DNA from: Mycobacterium stomatepiae
GTDB lineage: Bacteria; Actinomycetota; Actinomycetes; Mycobacteriales; Mycobacteriaceae
Length of the DNA: 64,000 nt
NCBI RefSeq assembly: GCF_010731715.1
Contig: NZ_AP022587.1
Coordinates: forward strand, 5,766,001-5,830,000
Direction of reading: 5' to 3'
Below the pieces are notes generated by a model that saw only the letters and a program-made list of their open reading frames with translations, was not told the origin of the DNA and ran no database searches. The translations under genes were made by a program, and so were the position numbers. Shown here piece after piece: positions 31,047 to 39,416 of the stretch (positions are counted from its first letter, which is position 1; every line of letters begins with the position of its first letter).

Positions 31047-32322
31047 CAGCGTCGCGCCGCGAATCTCCTCGGAGCTCGCTCGCCTCGATGTGCGGCTGGT
31101 CCCGGCCGCACTCACCGGCTGGATCGTCACTGCCGCCGGGATCGTATGGCCGGTTGGCCGCGCGCTGGGCGTGTGCTGCGTCGCGTTGGTCGCCGTGGCA
31201 GGGGTGCTGGCCCGCTACCCGGTGTGCGGAGGGCTTCCGCGGCCGCGGGCCGTCGGTGCCGGTCTGGCGGCGATCGGAGTGGTCGGCGTGGGGTTCGGAT
31301 TCGCGATCGCGCTGCGCGCCGACGCGGTGGCGCGCCACCCGATCACCGCGGCGTTCGGGACGGTGGCGCCGGCGGCGCTGTTGCCGGCGCTGGTCCTCGG
31401 CGACACCTCGGGGCTCACGGCCGACACCGGCCGGGAATTCCGGGCCGCCGGCATGACGCACCTGACGGCCGTTTCGGGAGCCAACGTCACGATCGTGTGC
31501 GCGGCGGTGCTGTTCTGCGCGCGGCTGATCGGCCCGCGGGCGGCCGTGCTGCTCGCCGCGCTGGCGTTGGTGGCATTCGTGATCGTCGTCCAGCCCACGG
31601 CAAGTGTGTTGCGGGCGGCGGTGATGGCCGCCATCGCGCTGGCGGGCATGCTGACTTCGCGCCGGCGACAAGCGATTCCGGCGTTGTCGGCCACCGTCCT
31701 GATACTGCTCGCGGTGGCTCCCCAACTGGCCGTCGATGCCGGCTTCGCGCTGTCGGTGCTGGCGACCGGCACGCTGATCGTCGTCGCGCCGGTCTGGTCG
31801 CGGCGCCTGGCGGCCAAAGGTTGGCCCAAGCCGCTGGCGGACGGGCTCGCGGTCGCGTTGGCCGCGCAGGTGGTCACCGCGCCGCTGGTTGCCGGTATCT
31901 CGGGCCGGTTCAGCCTGGTGGCCGTGGCCGCCAACCTGGCCGCGGCACCCGTCATCGCGCCCATCACCGTGCTGGGCAGTGCGGCGGCCGTGCTGTGCAT
32001 GCTGTGGCCGCCGGGTGCACAGCTGCTGATGCGTTTCACCGGCCCGGAGGTGTGGTGGGTGTCAACGGTGGCACACGTCGCGGCCGGTGCGCCCGCCGCG
32101 ACCGTGCCGGTGCCCGACGGCGTGGCCGGTGTGCTGCTCGTCGGTTGTGCCACCGCACTGCTGCTGACGCTGTCGACGGTGCTGTGGCGGCGCGCCTGGT
32201 TTCGCGCTTCGACCCGGGTGGCCGGGCTGGCCGCGGTGGCGTGCGCGCTGGCCTGGTCGGCATCGGAGCTGCTGGATCCCCGAGCGGATTGGTCGGCCCT
32301 TCGTGACACCATCGTGGGGTGA
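31039..32322 (+). CDS. comEC: ComEC/Rec2-type channel protein, shortened
   Basis: The 427-residue membrane protein carries the competence domain with [13 protein letters not shown] and about ten hydrophobic helices. ComEC forms the inner-membrane channel for single-stranded DNA. Mycobacterial orthologues are about 510 residues from memory. Here AFGTVAP runs straight into [11 protein letters not shown], so the periplasmic OB-fold-like segment (DUF4131) that normally lies between them is missing in frame. There is also no C-terminal metallo-beta-lactamase domain, as is usual for the mycobacterial form. GTG 31039 overlaps comEA, and the stop overlaps holA (GTGA). Confidence 0.82.
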   Translation: MSDSVAPRISSELARLDVRLVPAALTGWIVTAAGIVWPVGRALGVCCVALVAVAGVLARYPVCGGLPRPRAVGAGLAAIGVVGVGFGFAIALRADAVARHPITAAFGTVAPAALLPALVLGDTSGLTADTGREFRAAGMTHLTAVSGANVTIVCAAVLFCARLIGPRAAVLLAALALVAFVIVVQPTASVLRAAVMAAIALAGMLTSRRRQAIPALSATVLILLAVAPQLAVDAGFALSVLATGTLIVVAPVWSRRLAAKGWPKPLADGLAVALAAQVVTAPLVAGISGRFSLVAVAANLAAAPVIAPITVLGSAAAVLCMLWPPGAQLLMRFTGPEVWWVSTVAHVAAGAPAATVPVPDGVAGVLLVGCATALLLTLSTVLWRRAWFRASTRVAGLAAVACALAWSASELLDPRADWSALRDTIVG

Positions 32323-33287
32323 GCGAGGCTTCGCCGTTGCACTTGGTCCTGGGGGACGAGGATCTGCTGGTCGAACGCGCCGTGGCCGACGTGCTGCGGG
32401 CGGCGCGCAAACGCGCCGGCACCGACGACGTCCCGGTCAATCGCATGCGGGCCGGTGATGTCAGCAGCTACGAGCTCGCGGAGCTGCTCAGTCCGTCGCT
32501 GTTCGCCGAAGAACGCATCGTCGTGCTCGATGCCGCGGCCGAGGCGGGCAAGGATGCGGTCGCGATGATCGCGGCGGCCGCCGCCGACCTGCCGCCGGCC
32601 ACGATGCTGGTGGTGGTGCACTCGGGCGGCGGCCGGGCCAAGGCGCTGGCCGACCAGCTCAAGTCGCTGGGCGCCGAGGTTCACCCGTGCGCGCGGATCA
32701 CCAAGTTGAGCGAACGCGTCGACTTCATCCGCAAGGAGTTCCGCGCGCTGCGCGTCAAGGTCGACGAGGACACCGTGACCGCCCTGCTCGATGCCGTGGG
32801 CTCCGACGTGCGCGAACTGGCCTCGGCCTGCTCGCAGCTGGTCGCCGACACCGGCGGTGAGGTCGACGAGGCCGCGGTGCGCCGCTACCACAGCGGCAAG
32901 GCCGAGGTGAAGGGCTTCGATATCGCCGACAAGGCCGTGGCCGGGGATGTCGCTGGCGCGGCCGAGGCGCTGCGGTGGGCGATGATGCGCGGCGAGCCGC
33001 TGGTGGTGCTGGCCGACGCGCTGGCCGAAGCCATCCACACCATCGGCCGGGTGGGGCCGCTCTCCGGCGATCCGTACCGGCTGGCGGGTCAGCTGGGCAT
33101 GCCGCCCTGGCGGGTGAAGAAAGCGCAGAAGCAGGCCCGGCGGTGGTCGCGCGACAGTGTGGCAACCGCGATGAAAGTGGTCGCCGAACTCAATGCCAAC
33201 GTCAAGGGCGCCGCGGCGGACCCCGACTACGCGCTGGAATCAGCGGTCAGAAAGGTGGCCGAGCTGGTAGCCGACCGGGGCCGGTAG
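32319..33287 (+). CDS. holA: DNA polymerase III subunit delta
   Basis: The 322-residue protein matches HolA, the clamp-loader delta subunit that opens the beta clamp. It begins [15 protein letters not shown], followed by the AAA-like fold without a working P-loop, a SELARACS-like region ([17 protein letters not shown]) and the C-terminal helical collar ([21 protein letters not shown]). GTG 32319 overlaps the comEC stop by four bases. The order comEA-comEC-holA is conserved across actinobacteria. It converges on rpsT with 8 bases between stops. Confidence 0.9.
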   Translation: MSEASPLHLVLGDEDLLVERAVADVLRAARKRAGTDDVPVNRMRAGDVSSYELAELLSPSLFAEERIVVLDAAAEAGKDAVAMIAAAAADLPPATMLVVVHSGGGRAKALADQLKSLGAEVHPCARITKLSERVDFIRKEFRALRVKVDEDTVTALLDAVGSDVRELASACSQLVADTGGEVDEAAVRRYHSGKAEVKGFDIADKAVAGDVAGAAEALRWAMMRGEPLVVLADALAEAIHTIGRVGPLSGDPYRLAGQLGMPPWRVKKAQKQARRWSRDSVATAMKVVAELNANVKGAAADPDYALESAVRKVAELVADRGR

Positions 33288-33295
33288 CCCAGGGC

Positions 33296-33556
33296 TCAGA
33301 TCTTGTTGAGGGACCGCGCCAGCGCCGACTTCTTGTTGGCGGCCTGGTTCTTGTGGATGACGCCCTTGGTGGCCGCCTTGTCCAGCTTGCGATTGGTCGA
33401 CACCAGCAATTCGGCGGCCTTGTCCTTGTCGCCTGCCTCAGCGGCCTCACGAAACGCGCGCACGGCGGTGCGCAGCGACGACTTCACCGACTTGTTGCGC
33501 AGTCGGGCGCGCTCGTTCGTCTTGATGCGCTTCTGCTGCGACTTGATGTTGGCCAC
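33296..33556 (-). CDS. rpsT: 30S ribosomal protein S20
   Basis: The 86-residue protein has the normal S20 length, the start [19 protein letters not shown] and the end [15 protein letters not shown], both highly conserved. It binds 16S rRNA in the body of the 30S subunit. GTG 33556 is the family start; a longer reading from 33616 would add 20 non-S20 residues. It is transcribed alone, against holA. The GTG follows GGAAAG. Confidence 0.96.
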   Translation of the reverse strand: MANIKSQQKRIKTNERARLRNKSVKSSLRTAVRAFREAAEAGDKDKAAELLVSTNRKLDKAATKGVIHKNQAANKKSALARSLNKI

Positions 33557-33713
33557 GCGGAACTTTCCTTCGCTAACTTGGTCTGTGCGGTATTCGTTTC
33601 GGGGGGCGCCCCACACCCGATTGCGACTGCTCAGGTTAGCAGTCGGTTACGTTTTCTCCCAAAACGGGAACTCGTGGCCTGCCATAACCTCGATTTGAGG
33701 CAGCATCCTAAAA

Positions 33714-35426
33714 GTGAGTCTTGCGAACCAGGTTGAAACAGCCAGGCGCGGGTCGCGTAGCGCTGCGCGCGCGCAGGTGCGCTCCGAGCGCATATTCGGC
33801 GGATACAACTCGTCGGACGCCTATCAAATGGCTTTCGACGAGATGTTCGATGCGCAGGGCAACGTCCGGGGCCCCTACAAGGGCATCTACGCGGAGCTGG
33901 CGCCGTCGGACGCCTCGGACCTGCGGGCCCGCGCAGACGCGCTGGCCCGTGCGTTCATCGACCAGGGCATTACCTTTTCGCTATCGGGCCAGGAGCGGCC
34001 GTTTCCGCTGGACCTGGTGCCGCGGGTGCTGTCGGCGGCCGAATGGACCCGGCTCGAGCGCGGCATCGTCCAACGGGTCAAAGCCCTCGAGATGTATCTC
34101 GATGACATCTACGGCGACCAGGAGATCCTGAACGACGGCGTGATCCCGCGTCGCCTGGTCACGTCCTGCGAGCATTTTCACCGTCAGGCCTTCGGCATCG
34201 TCCCGCCCAATGGCGTGCGCATCCACGTCGCCGGCATCGACCTGATCAAGGACGAAAAGGGCACCTGGCGGGTGCTGGAGGACAACCTGCGCTCGCCGTC
34301 GGGCGTGTCGTACGTGATGGAGAACCGGCGCACGATGGCGCGGGTCTTCCCGAACCTGTTCGCCACCCACCGGGTGCGCGCCGTCGACGACTACGCCTCG
34401 CACCTGCTGCGGGCGCTGCGCAATTCCGCGGCGACCAATGAGGCCGACCCGACCGTCGTGGTGCTGACGCCCGGGGTCTATAACTCCGCGTACTTCGAGC
34501 ACTCGCTGTTGGCCAGGCAGATGGGTGTCGAACTGGTCGAGGGCCGTGACCTGTTCTGCCGCGACAACCAGGTTTACATGCGCACCACCGAGGGGGAACG
34601 CCAGGTCGACGTGATCTATCGGCGTATCGACGACATCTACCTCGACCCACTACAGTTCCGCGCCGACTCGGTGCTGGGGGTGGCCGGGCTGGTCAACGCC
34701 GCCCGCGCCGGCAACGTCGTGATCTCCAGCGCGATCGGCAACGGCGTCGGCGACGACAAGCTGGTCTATACGTACGTGCCGACGATGATCGAGTACTACC
34801 TCGGCGAGAAGCCGCTGCTGGCGAATGTGGACACCTACCGGTGCTGGCTGGACGACGAACGCGAGGAGGTGCTCGACCGGGTCGACGAGCTGGTCATCAA
34901 GCCGGTCGAGGGATCCGGCGGCTATGGCATCGTGTTCGGTCCGGAGGCGTCCGAGAAAGAACGGGCGGCCGTCAGCAAGAAGATCCGCGACGACCCCCGC
35001 AGCTGGATTGCGCAGCCGATGATGGAGCTGTCGACCGTGCCGACCCGGATCGGCAACTCGTTGGCACCGCGCTACGTCGACCTGCGGCCGTTCGCGGTCA
35101 ACGACGGTGACGAGGTGTGGGTGCTGCCGGGCGGGTTGAGCCGGGTGGCGTTGGTCGAGGGCTCGCGGGTGGTCAACTCCAGCCAGGGCGGCGGCTCCAA
35201 GGACACCTGGGTGTTGGCGCCGCGCACCTCGGCTGCCGACCGTGAGCTGGGCGCCGCCGAGGTGGTGCGGTCGCTGCCGAAGTCCATGGCCGAGCCCGAG
35301 CCCGACGGTTCGCCGGAGTCGGCGCACCAACAGCCGCTGCAGGCCGAACAACCGCAGGACGGAAAGTCTCCGAAAAAGCCGAAGCAAAAGCAGCAACAGC
35401 AACAACAGCAGAAGATGGTGCTGTGA
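33714..35426 (+). CDS. Circularly permuted ATP-grasp family protein (DUF404/DUF407)
   Basis: The 570-residue product is the CP2-type ATP-grasp partner of the alpha-E protein, matching Rv2411c. Family blocks seen are YNSSDAYQMAFDEMFD, GVRIHVAGIDLIKDEKGTW, VLEDNLRSPSGVSYVMENR and KPVEGSGGYGIVFGP. These families occur with transglutaminase-like genes as a conserved trio of unproven function, thought to make or ligate a peptide-like tag. The C-terminus is low-complexity with Pro, Lys and a Gln-rich run (KQKQQQQQQQQKMVL). GTG 33714 is the first workable start; no strong ribosome binding site precedes it. Stop overlaps the next gene. Confidence 0.85.
   Translation: MSLANQVETARRGSRSAARAQVRSERIFGGYNSSDAYQMAFDEMFDAQGNVRGPYKGIYAELAPSDASDLRARADALARAFIDQGITFSLSGQERPFPLDLVPRVLSAAEWTRLERGIVQRVKALEMYLDDIYGDQEILNDGVIPRRLVTSCEHFHRQAFGIVPPNGVRIHVAGIDLIKDEKGTWRVLEDNLRSPSGVSYVMENRRTMARVFPNLFATHRVRAVDDYASHLLRALRNSAATNEADPTVVVLTPGVYNSAYFEHSLLARQMGVELVEGRDLFCRDNQVYMRTTEGERQVDVIYRRIDDIYLDPLQFRADSVLGVAGLVNAARAGNVVISSAIGNGVGDDKLVYTYVPTMIEYYLGEKPLLANVDTYRCWLDDEREEVLDRVDELVIKPVEGSGGYGIVFGPEASEKERAAVSKKIRDDPRSWIAQPMMELSTVPTRIGNSLAPRYVDLRPFAVNDGDEVWVLPGGLSRVALVEGSRVVNSSQGGGSKDTWVLAPRTSAADRELGAAEVVRSLPKSMAEPEPDGSPESAHQQPLQAEQPQDGKSPKKPKQKQQQQQQQKMVL
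35388..35412 (+). repeat. CAG/CAA triplet run encoding polyglutamine
   Basis: The 3' end of the ATP-grasp gene has alternating CAG and CAA triplets that encode eight or more Gln between Lys residues. Such runs can vary in length by slippage. No effect on the reading frame is seen here. Confidence 0.7.
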
Positions 35427-36403
35427 TGTTGGCCAGAAACGCAGAGGCGCTCTACTGGATCGGCCGCTACGTCGAGCGGGCCGACGACACCGCGCGCATT
35501 CTCGATGTGGCGCTGCACCAACTTCTCGAGGACTCCAGCGTCGATCCCGACCAGGCGTCCAGGCTGTTGTTGCGGGTGCTCGGCATCGAGCTGCCCAAGC
35601 ACGACTTGGATGTCTGGTCGTTGACCGACCTCGTCGCCTACAACACCGACAACAAGGGTGGTTCCTCGATCGTCGAGGCGATCACGGCGGCACGCGAAAA
35701 CGCCAAGTCGGCCCGCGAAGTGACCTCCATCGAAATCTGGGAATGCCTCAACACCACCTTCCATGCCCTGTCCGAACGCGAACGTGCCGCCAAACGCCTT
35801 GGGCCACACGAGTTTCTGTCCTTCATCGAGGGCAGGGCAGCGATGTTCGCCGGCCTGGCGGACTCGACGCTCTCGCGGGACGACGGATACCGGTTCATGT
35901 TGTTGGGCCGGGCGATCGAGCGCGTCGATATGACCGTGCGGCTCTTGCTGTCTCGGGTCGGTGACAGCGCGTCCTCGCCCGCATGGGTGACGCTGTTGCG
36001 CTCGGCGGGCGCTCACGACACCTATCTGCGCACCTATCGCGGGGTGCTGGATGCCGGCCGCGTGGTCGAGTTCATGCTGCTCGATCGGTTGTTCCCCCGA
36101 TCGGTCTTCTATTCACTGAAGCTGGCCGAAGAAAGCATCGAAGAGCTGGTGCGCAACCCGACGAGCCGGGTGGGAGCCACCCCCGAAGCGCAACGACTGC
36201 TCGGGCAGGCCCGCAGTGAACTGGAATTCATGCCGCCCGGGGTGTTGCTCGACACGCTGGAGACGCGTTTGGCCGGCTTGCAGACAACCTGCCGCGATGT
36301 CGGAGATGCTTTGTCGCAGCAGTACTTCCACGTGACGCCGTGGGTGGCGTGGTCGGATGCCGGCCATGGCGCCGGCCTGGTCACCCGGAACGGAGACACC
36401 TGA
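35426..36403 (+). CDS. Alpha-E domain protein (DUF403)
   Basis: The 325-residue, mostly helical protein starts MLARNAEALYWIGRYVERADDTARIL, the hallmark of the alpha-E family, and has WECLNTTFHAL and GRAIERVDMTVRLLL in order. The family is always found with the circularly permuted ATP-grasp and transglutaminase genes, as here; it corresponds to Rv2410c. ATG 35426 overlaps the upstream stop as TGATG, and its own stop overlaps the next start the same way, so all three are coupled. The biochemical role is not known. Confidence 0.87.
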   Translation: MLARNAEALYWIGRYVERADDTARILDVALHQLLEDSSVDPDQASRLLLRVLGIELPKHDLDVWSLTDLVAYNTDNKGGSSIVEAITAARENAKSAREVTSIEIWECLNTTFHALSERERAAKRLGPHEFLSFIEGRAAMFAGLADSTLSRDDGYRFMLLGRAIERVDMTVRLLLSRVGDSASSPAWVTLLRSAGAHDTYLRTYRGVLDAGRVVEFMLLDRLFPRSVFYSLKLAEESIEELVRNPTSRVGATPEAQRLLGQARSELEFMPPGVLLDTLETRLAGLQTTCRDVGDALSQQYFHVTPWVAWSDAGHGAGLVTRNGDT

Positions 36404-37242
36404 TGTGGCGGCTGCGAGTAGTGCACACGACGGGGTTCGCCTACCAGTCGGCGGTGACCGCCTCCTATAACGAGGCCAGGCTGACCCCGAGCTCGGACAC
36501 CCGGCAAAACGTGATCCTCAACCGTGTCGAAACCATTCCGGCAACCCGGTCCTACCGGTACATCGACTACTGGGGGACCGCCGTCACGGCCTTCGACCTG
36601 CACGCGCCGCACAGCGACCTGACGGTCACGTCTTCGTCGGTCGTCGAGACCGAGCAGCCCGAACCGCCCGCCAAGGACGTCAGCTGGAGCGACCTGCATT
36701 CCGCGGCGGTGATCGATCGGTTCGACGAGTTACTGCAGCCCACCGAGTACACGCCGGCCAGCAAACGGCTCCGGTCGGTCGGCAAGAGAATCGCCAAAAG
36801 CAACGAGCCGCAGGAAGCCGTTATGGCCGCGGCCAGTTGGGTGCACGAGGAGTTGGACTACCTTCCGGGGACCACCGGAGTGCGCTCGTCCGGGCTGGAC
36901 GCTCTGCGGGAGGGCAAGGGCGTCTGCCAAGATTTCGTTCACCTGTCATTAATGCTATTGCGCGACATGGGAATTCCGGCCCGCTACGTGTCGGGCTATC
37001 TGCACCCGGCGCGCAACGCCGTCGTCGGGGACACCGTAGAAGGCCGAAGCCACGCCTGGCTGCAGGCGTGGACCGGCGGCTGGTGGAATTACGACCCCAC
37101 CAACGACACCGAGATCACCGAGCAATACATCAGCGTCGGTGTCGGCCGCGACTACACCGATGTGTCCCCACTGAAGGGCATCTACTCGGGGCAGGGTGCA
37201 ACCGATCTCGACGTGGTCGTGGAAGTCACTCGACTGGCCTAG
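36403..37242 (+). CDS. Transglutaminase-like cysteine protease superfamily protein
   Basis: The 279-residue product has the full papain-like triad of the family: Cys in GVCQDFVHL, His in SHAWLQAW and Asp in NYDPTND. It has the N-terminal transglutaminase-associated beta domain (WRLRVVHTTGFAYQSAV). It matches Rv2409c, last gene of the conserved ATP-grasp/alpha-E/transglutaminase trio. The likely role is peptide bond cleavage or transfer on whatever product the ATP-grasp protein makes; this is inference. ATG 36403 overlaps the upstream stop (TGATG). It converges on rnz with 4 bases between stops. Confidence 0.88.
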   Translation: MWRLRVVHTTGFAYQSAVTASYNEARLTPSSDTRQNVILNRVETIPATRSYRYIDYWGTAVTAFDLHAPHSDLTVTSSSVVETEQPEPPAKDVSWSDLHSAAVIDRFDELLQPTEYTPASKRLRSVGKRIAKSNEPQEAVMAAASWVHEELDYLPGTTGVRSSGLDALREGKGVCQDFVHLSLMLLRDMGIPARYVSGYLHPARNAVVGDTVEGRSHAWLQAWTGGWWNYDPTNDTEITEQYISVGVGRDYTDVSPLKGIYSGQGATDLDVVVEVTRLA

Positions 37243-37246
37243 CGGT

Positions 37247-38107
37247 TCAGAGCTTTTCCGAAACGGCTCCGGTCGGCGGGACTTCCACCCGATGCAAGTC
37301 GTCGCCGAGCTCGATGCGCCCGCCGAATTCCGAGGCGGCCAGCGTCCGCCACTGTTCCTCCTGTCCGGGCACTAGCGCCGGCACGTAGTGGGTCATGACT
37401 AAAGTCCCGACTCCCGCGCGCGCCGCGGTCGCCGCGGCCTCTTCGACCGACGAGTGGTAGTCGCAGATGTCCTGCAGCCGCTGCTGTGGGATTTGCGTGA
37501 CGATGTCTTTGCGAATCGCGGTGTGCACCAACGCGCCCGCCCCGACCGCCAGTTCGTCGAGGCCCGCGCATGGCACCGTGTCCCCGGCCAGCACCACCGA
37601 CGCGCCATTGGTGTCGATCCGGAACCCGATGGTCGGCGCCACCGGCCGGTGGTCGGTGGGTGCCACCCGAATCGAGACGCCGTCGCGGTCCCACACCGGG
37701 CCCTCGGTGTGTTCGTGCACCTCGATCGGTGGCGGCGTGTTCAGGTCGTCGTGGTGGGCGATTCGGTAACCGATGTCGTGGCCGAATGCCTTCAGGATGG
37801 CCTCGACCGTCTCCGCGGTGCCGGGCGGCCCGATGATCGGGAACGGCGCGGGATCCGGGGTGAACGTGGTGATCCACCGCGTGATGAGCAGGTCGCCCAG
37901 ATCGCCGATGTGGTCGCTGTGCAGGTGGGTGAGCAGCAGCGCCGACAGCCCGGCGGCGCCCACGCCGACGGCCGCCGCGCGCTGCAGGACGCCGCGCCCG
38001 CAATCCACCAGGAACACCTGCCCGCCGGCCCGCACCAGCGTCGCCGGACCCGCCCGGTTGGGGTCGGGGATGGGACTGCCGGTTCCCAACAGGGTGATCT
38101 CGATCAT
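37247..38107 (-). CDS. rnz: Ribonuclease Z family metallo-beta-lactamase
   Basis: The 286-residue protein has the metallo-beta-lactamase zinc motif HLHSDHIGD, a second site in VLAGDT and the final MTHYVPAL. RNase Z trims tRNA 3' trailers. It aligns in length and sequence with Rv2407. I chose ATG 38107 ([16 protein letters not shown]), which starts the first strand directly; a second ATG three codons upstream is possible. It is monocistronic and converges with the transglutaminase gene. Confidence 0.88.
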   Translation of the reverse strand: MIEITLLGTGSPIPDPNRAGPATLVRAGGQVFLVDCGRGVLQRAAAVGVGAAGLSALLLTHLHSDHIGDLGDLLITRWITTFTPDPAPFPIIGPPGTAETVEAILKAFGHDIGYRIAHHDDLNTPPPIEVHEHTEGPVWDRDGVSIRVAPTDHRPVAPTIGFRIDTNGASVVLAGDTVPCAGLDELAVGAGALVHTAIRKDIVTQIPQQRLQDICDYHSSVEEAAATAARAGVGTLVMTHYVPALVPGQEEQWRTLAASEFGGRIELGDDLHRVEVPPTGAVSEKL

Positions 38108-38276
38108 GGCCCTCATCCTTCAAGACGCGTCGGCGGATTGTGGGCCATTCGGGTGAACGAAGGGGATCGGCCGTTGTCAGTGGCGCGTTTGACCCGCGGG
38201 CCCGCGGGTATCGGGTGATGATCGGTTAAGGGTTTTCGCGTTGCCTTTCCCGCCGCGCGAGATAGCCGTAGCCTGG

Positions 38277-38292
38277 TGTGAAGCAGATCACA
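38277..38292 (+). promoter_or_regulatory. CRP-type binding site upstream of CBS gene
   Basis: The sequence TGTGAAGCAGATCACA is a perfect TGTGA-N6-TCACA palindrome, the consensus for cAMP receptor protein (Rv3676 in M. tuberculosis). It lies 16 bases before the ATG of the CBS-domain gene. A possible -10, TAGCCT at 38269-38274, places the site over or just after the transcription start, which would favour repression. Confidence 0.7.
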
Positions 38293-38308
38293 ACGAGCTG
38301 GAGGCTTG

Positions 38309-38737
38309 ATGCGGATAGCGGACGTTTTGCGTAACAAGGGCGCGGCGGTCACGACGATCAATCCGGATGCGACTGTCCGGGAGCTGCTCGCCGGCCTCGC
38401 CGAGCAAAACATCGGCGCCATGGTGGTGGTCGGCGACGAGGGAGTGGTCGGCATCGTGTCCGAGCGCGACGTCGTGCGCCAACTGCACGCGCATGGCTCC
38501 AGCATGCTGACCCGCCCGGTCTCCAAGATCATGACCGCAACGGTCGCGACATGCACGAAGTCCGACACGGTCGACGAGATCAGCGTGCTGATGACCAAAA
38601 ACCGGGTGCGCCACGTGCCCGTGCTCGACGGTAAGAAGTTGATCGGCATCGTCAGCATCGGTGACGTCGTGAAGACGCGCATGGAAGAACTCGAGGCCGA
38701 ACAGCAGCAGTTGCAGTCCTACATCACCCAGGGCTGA
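38309..38737 (+). CDS. CBS-domain protein
   Basis: The 142-residue product is two CBS repeats: residues 1-65 ([23 protein letters not shown]) and 70-130 ([22 protein letters not shown]), then a Gln/Glu-rich helix. A CBS pair binds adenosine nucleotides and often senses energy state; this stand-alone form matches Rv2406c. ATG 38309 has GGAGG five bases upstream. A perfect CRP site lies in the leader, linking the gene to cAMP signalling. No partner enzyme is evident next to it. Confidence 0.9.
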   Translation: MRIADVLRNKGAAVTTINPDATVRELLAGLAEQNIGAMVVVGDEGVVGIVSERDVVRQLHAHGSSMLTRPVSKIMTATVATCTKSDTVDEISVLMTKNRVRHVPVLDGKKLIGIVSIGDVVKTRMEELEAEQQQLQSYITQG

Positions 38738-38768
38738 TCGCCCTTTTCGCCGTTGGCGATGGCACGAG

Positions 38769-39371
38769 TCAGCGCCAGGCGTAGTCGGTGCGCAGGCGGG
38801 CGGCCACCACGTCGAAGACCTCGCGTTGCAGGATCGCGCCCTCGCGGCGGATGCCCTCTTCGGGCACGTCGAGCACCCGATCCAGCCGCACCCAGCTTTC
38901 CCGGCCCTCGTAATCCCAGTCGCCGGCGCCGATCGCGACCCAATCCGGGTCGGAGGCGTGGTGCTCCTGGCTGGACAGCATCAGCCCGAGCAGGACGCCA
39001 CGGTCACGGCCCACGACGAGGACCGGGCGGTCCTTTCCGCGGGTGGGATCGTCCTCGTAGACCACCCACGTCCAGACGATTTCCCCGGGATCGGCCCGGC
39101 CGTCGAGGTCTGGGGCGTAGACGACCTTGCGGGCCCGTTGTGCGGTGGGGAAGCTGTCGCTGGTCACCGGCCGGCCCTCGGTGAGCGACGCCGACCCCGC
39201 GTCGGCGCCGGAAGCCCGCGCGTTCGCGGTGGTCTTCACCACCTGCTCGATCTCGCGGTACACCGCATGCGCGGTCTGTACCTGCTGAATGAGTCGCGGA
39301 ACCCCGTAGACGATCGCGTTCTGGGCAAACCGCTGGAAGGTCCTCCATTGCGATTTCCGGCCGGACGCCAT
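38769..39371 (-). CDS. PemK/MazF-like fold protein
   Basis: The 200-residue protein, matching Rv2405 in position, has in its second half a PemK/MazF-like core: [26 protein letters not shown] then LLGLMLSSQ and a WVRLDRVL strand. The N-terminal 75 residues are basic and helical and are not part of that fold. There is no small antitoxin gene beside it, so a toxin role is not supported by context; it may be a housekeeping RNA-binding or nuclease-like protein. It is divergent from lepA, with 45 bases between the chosen starts. Confidence 0.68.
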   Translation of the reverse strand: MASGRKSQWRTFQRFAQNAIVYGVPRLIQQVQTAHAVYREIEQVVKTTANARASGADAGSASLTEGRPVTSDSFPTAQRARKVVYAPDLDGRADPGEIVWTWVVYEDDPTRGKDRPVLVVGRDRGVLLGLMLSSQEHHASDPDWVAIGAGDWDYEGRESWVRLDRVLDVPEEGIRREGAILQREVFDVVAARLRTDYAWR

Positions 39372-39416
39372 AGGTGCAGTTTAGACGCGAGTGACCGATG
39401 GCGACTGTGTCCGAGT

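Noticed and set aside
31215..33038. 607-codon minus-strand frame across comEC and holA
   Set aside because: It covers two genes with clear homology on the other strand and has low-complexity composition typical of a shadow frame.
38769..39371. Toxin-antitoxin module at the PemK/MazF-like gene
   Set aside because: No small antitoxin gene lies next to it and the protein has a long extra N-terminal part; the orthologue is a conserved single gene.
38826..39416. Open frame extending lepA upstream
   Set aside because: It lies antisense to the PemK/MazF-like gene and shows no LepA similarity; only high GC keeps it open.
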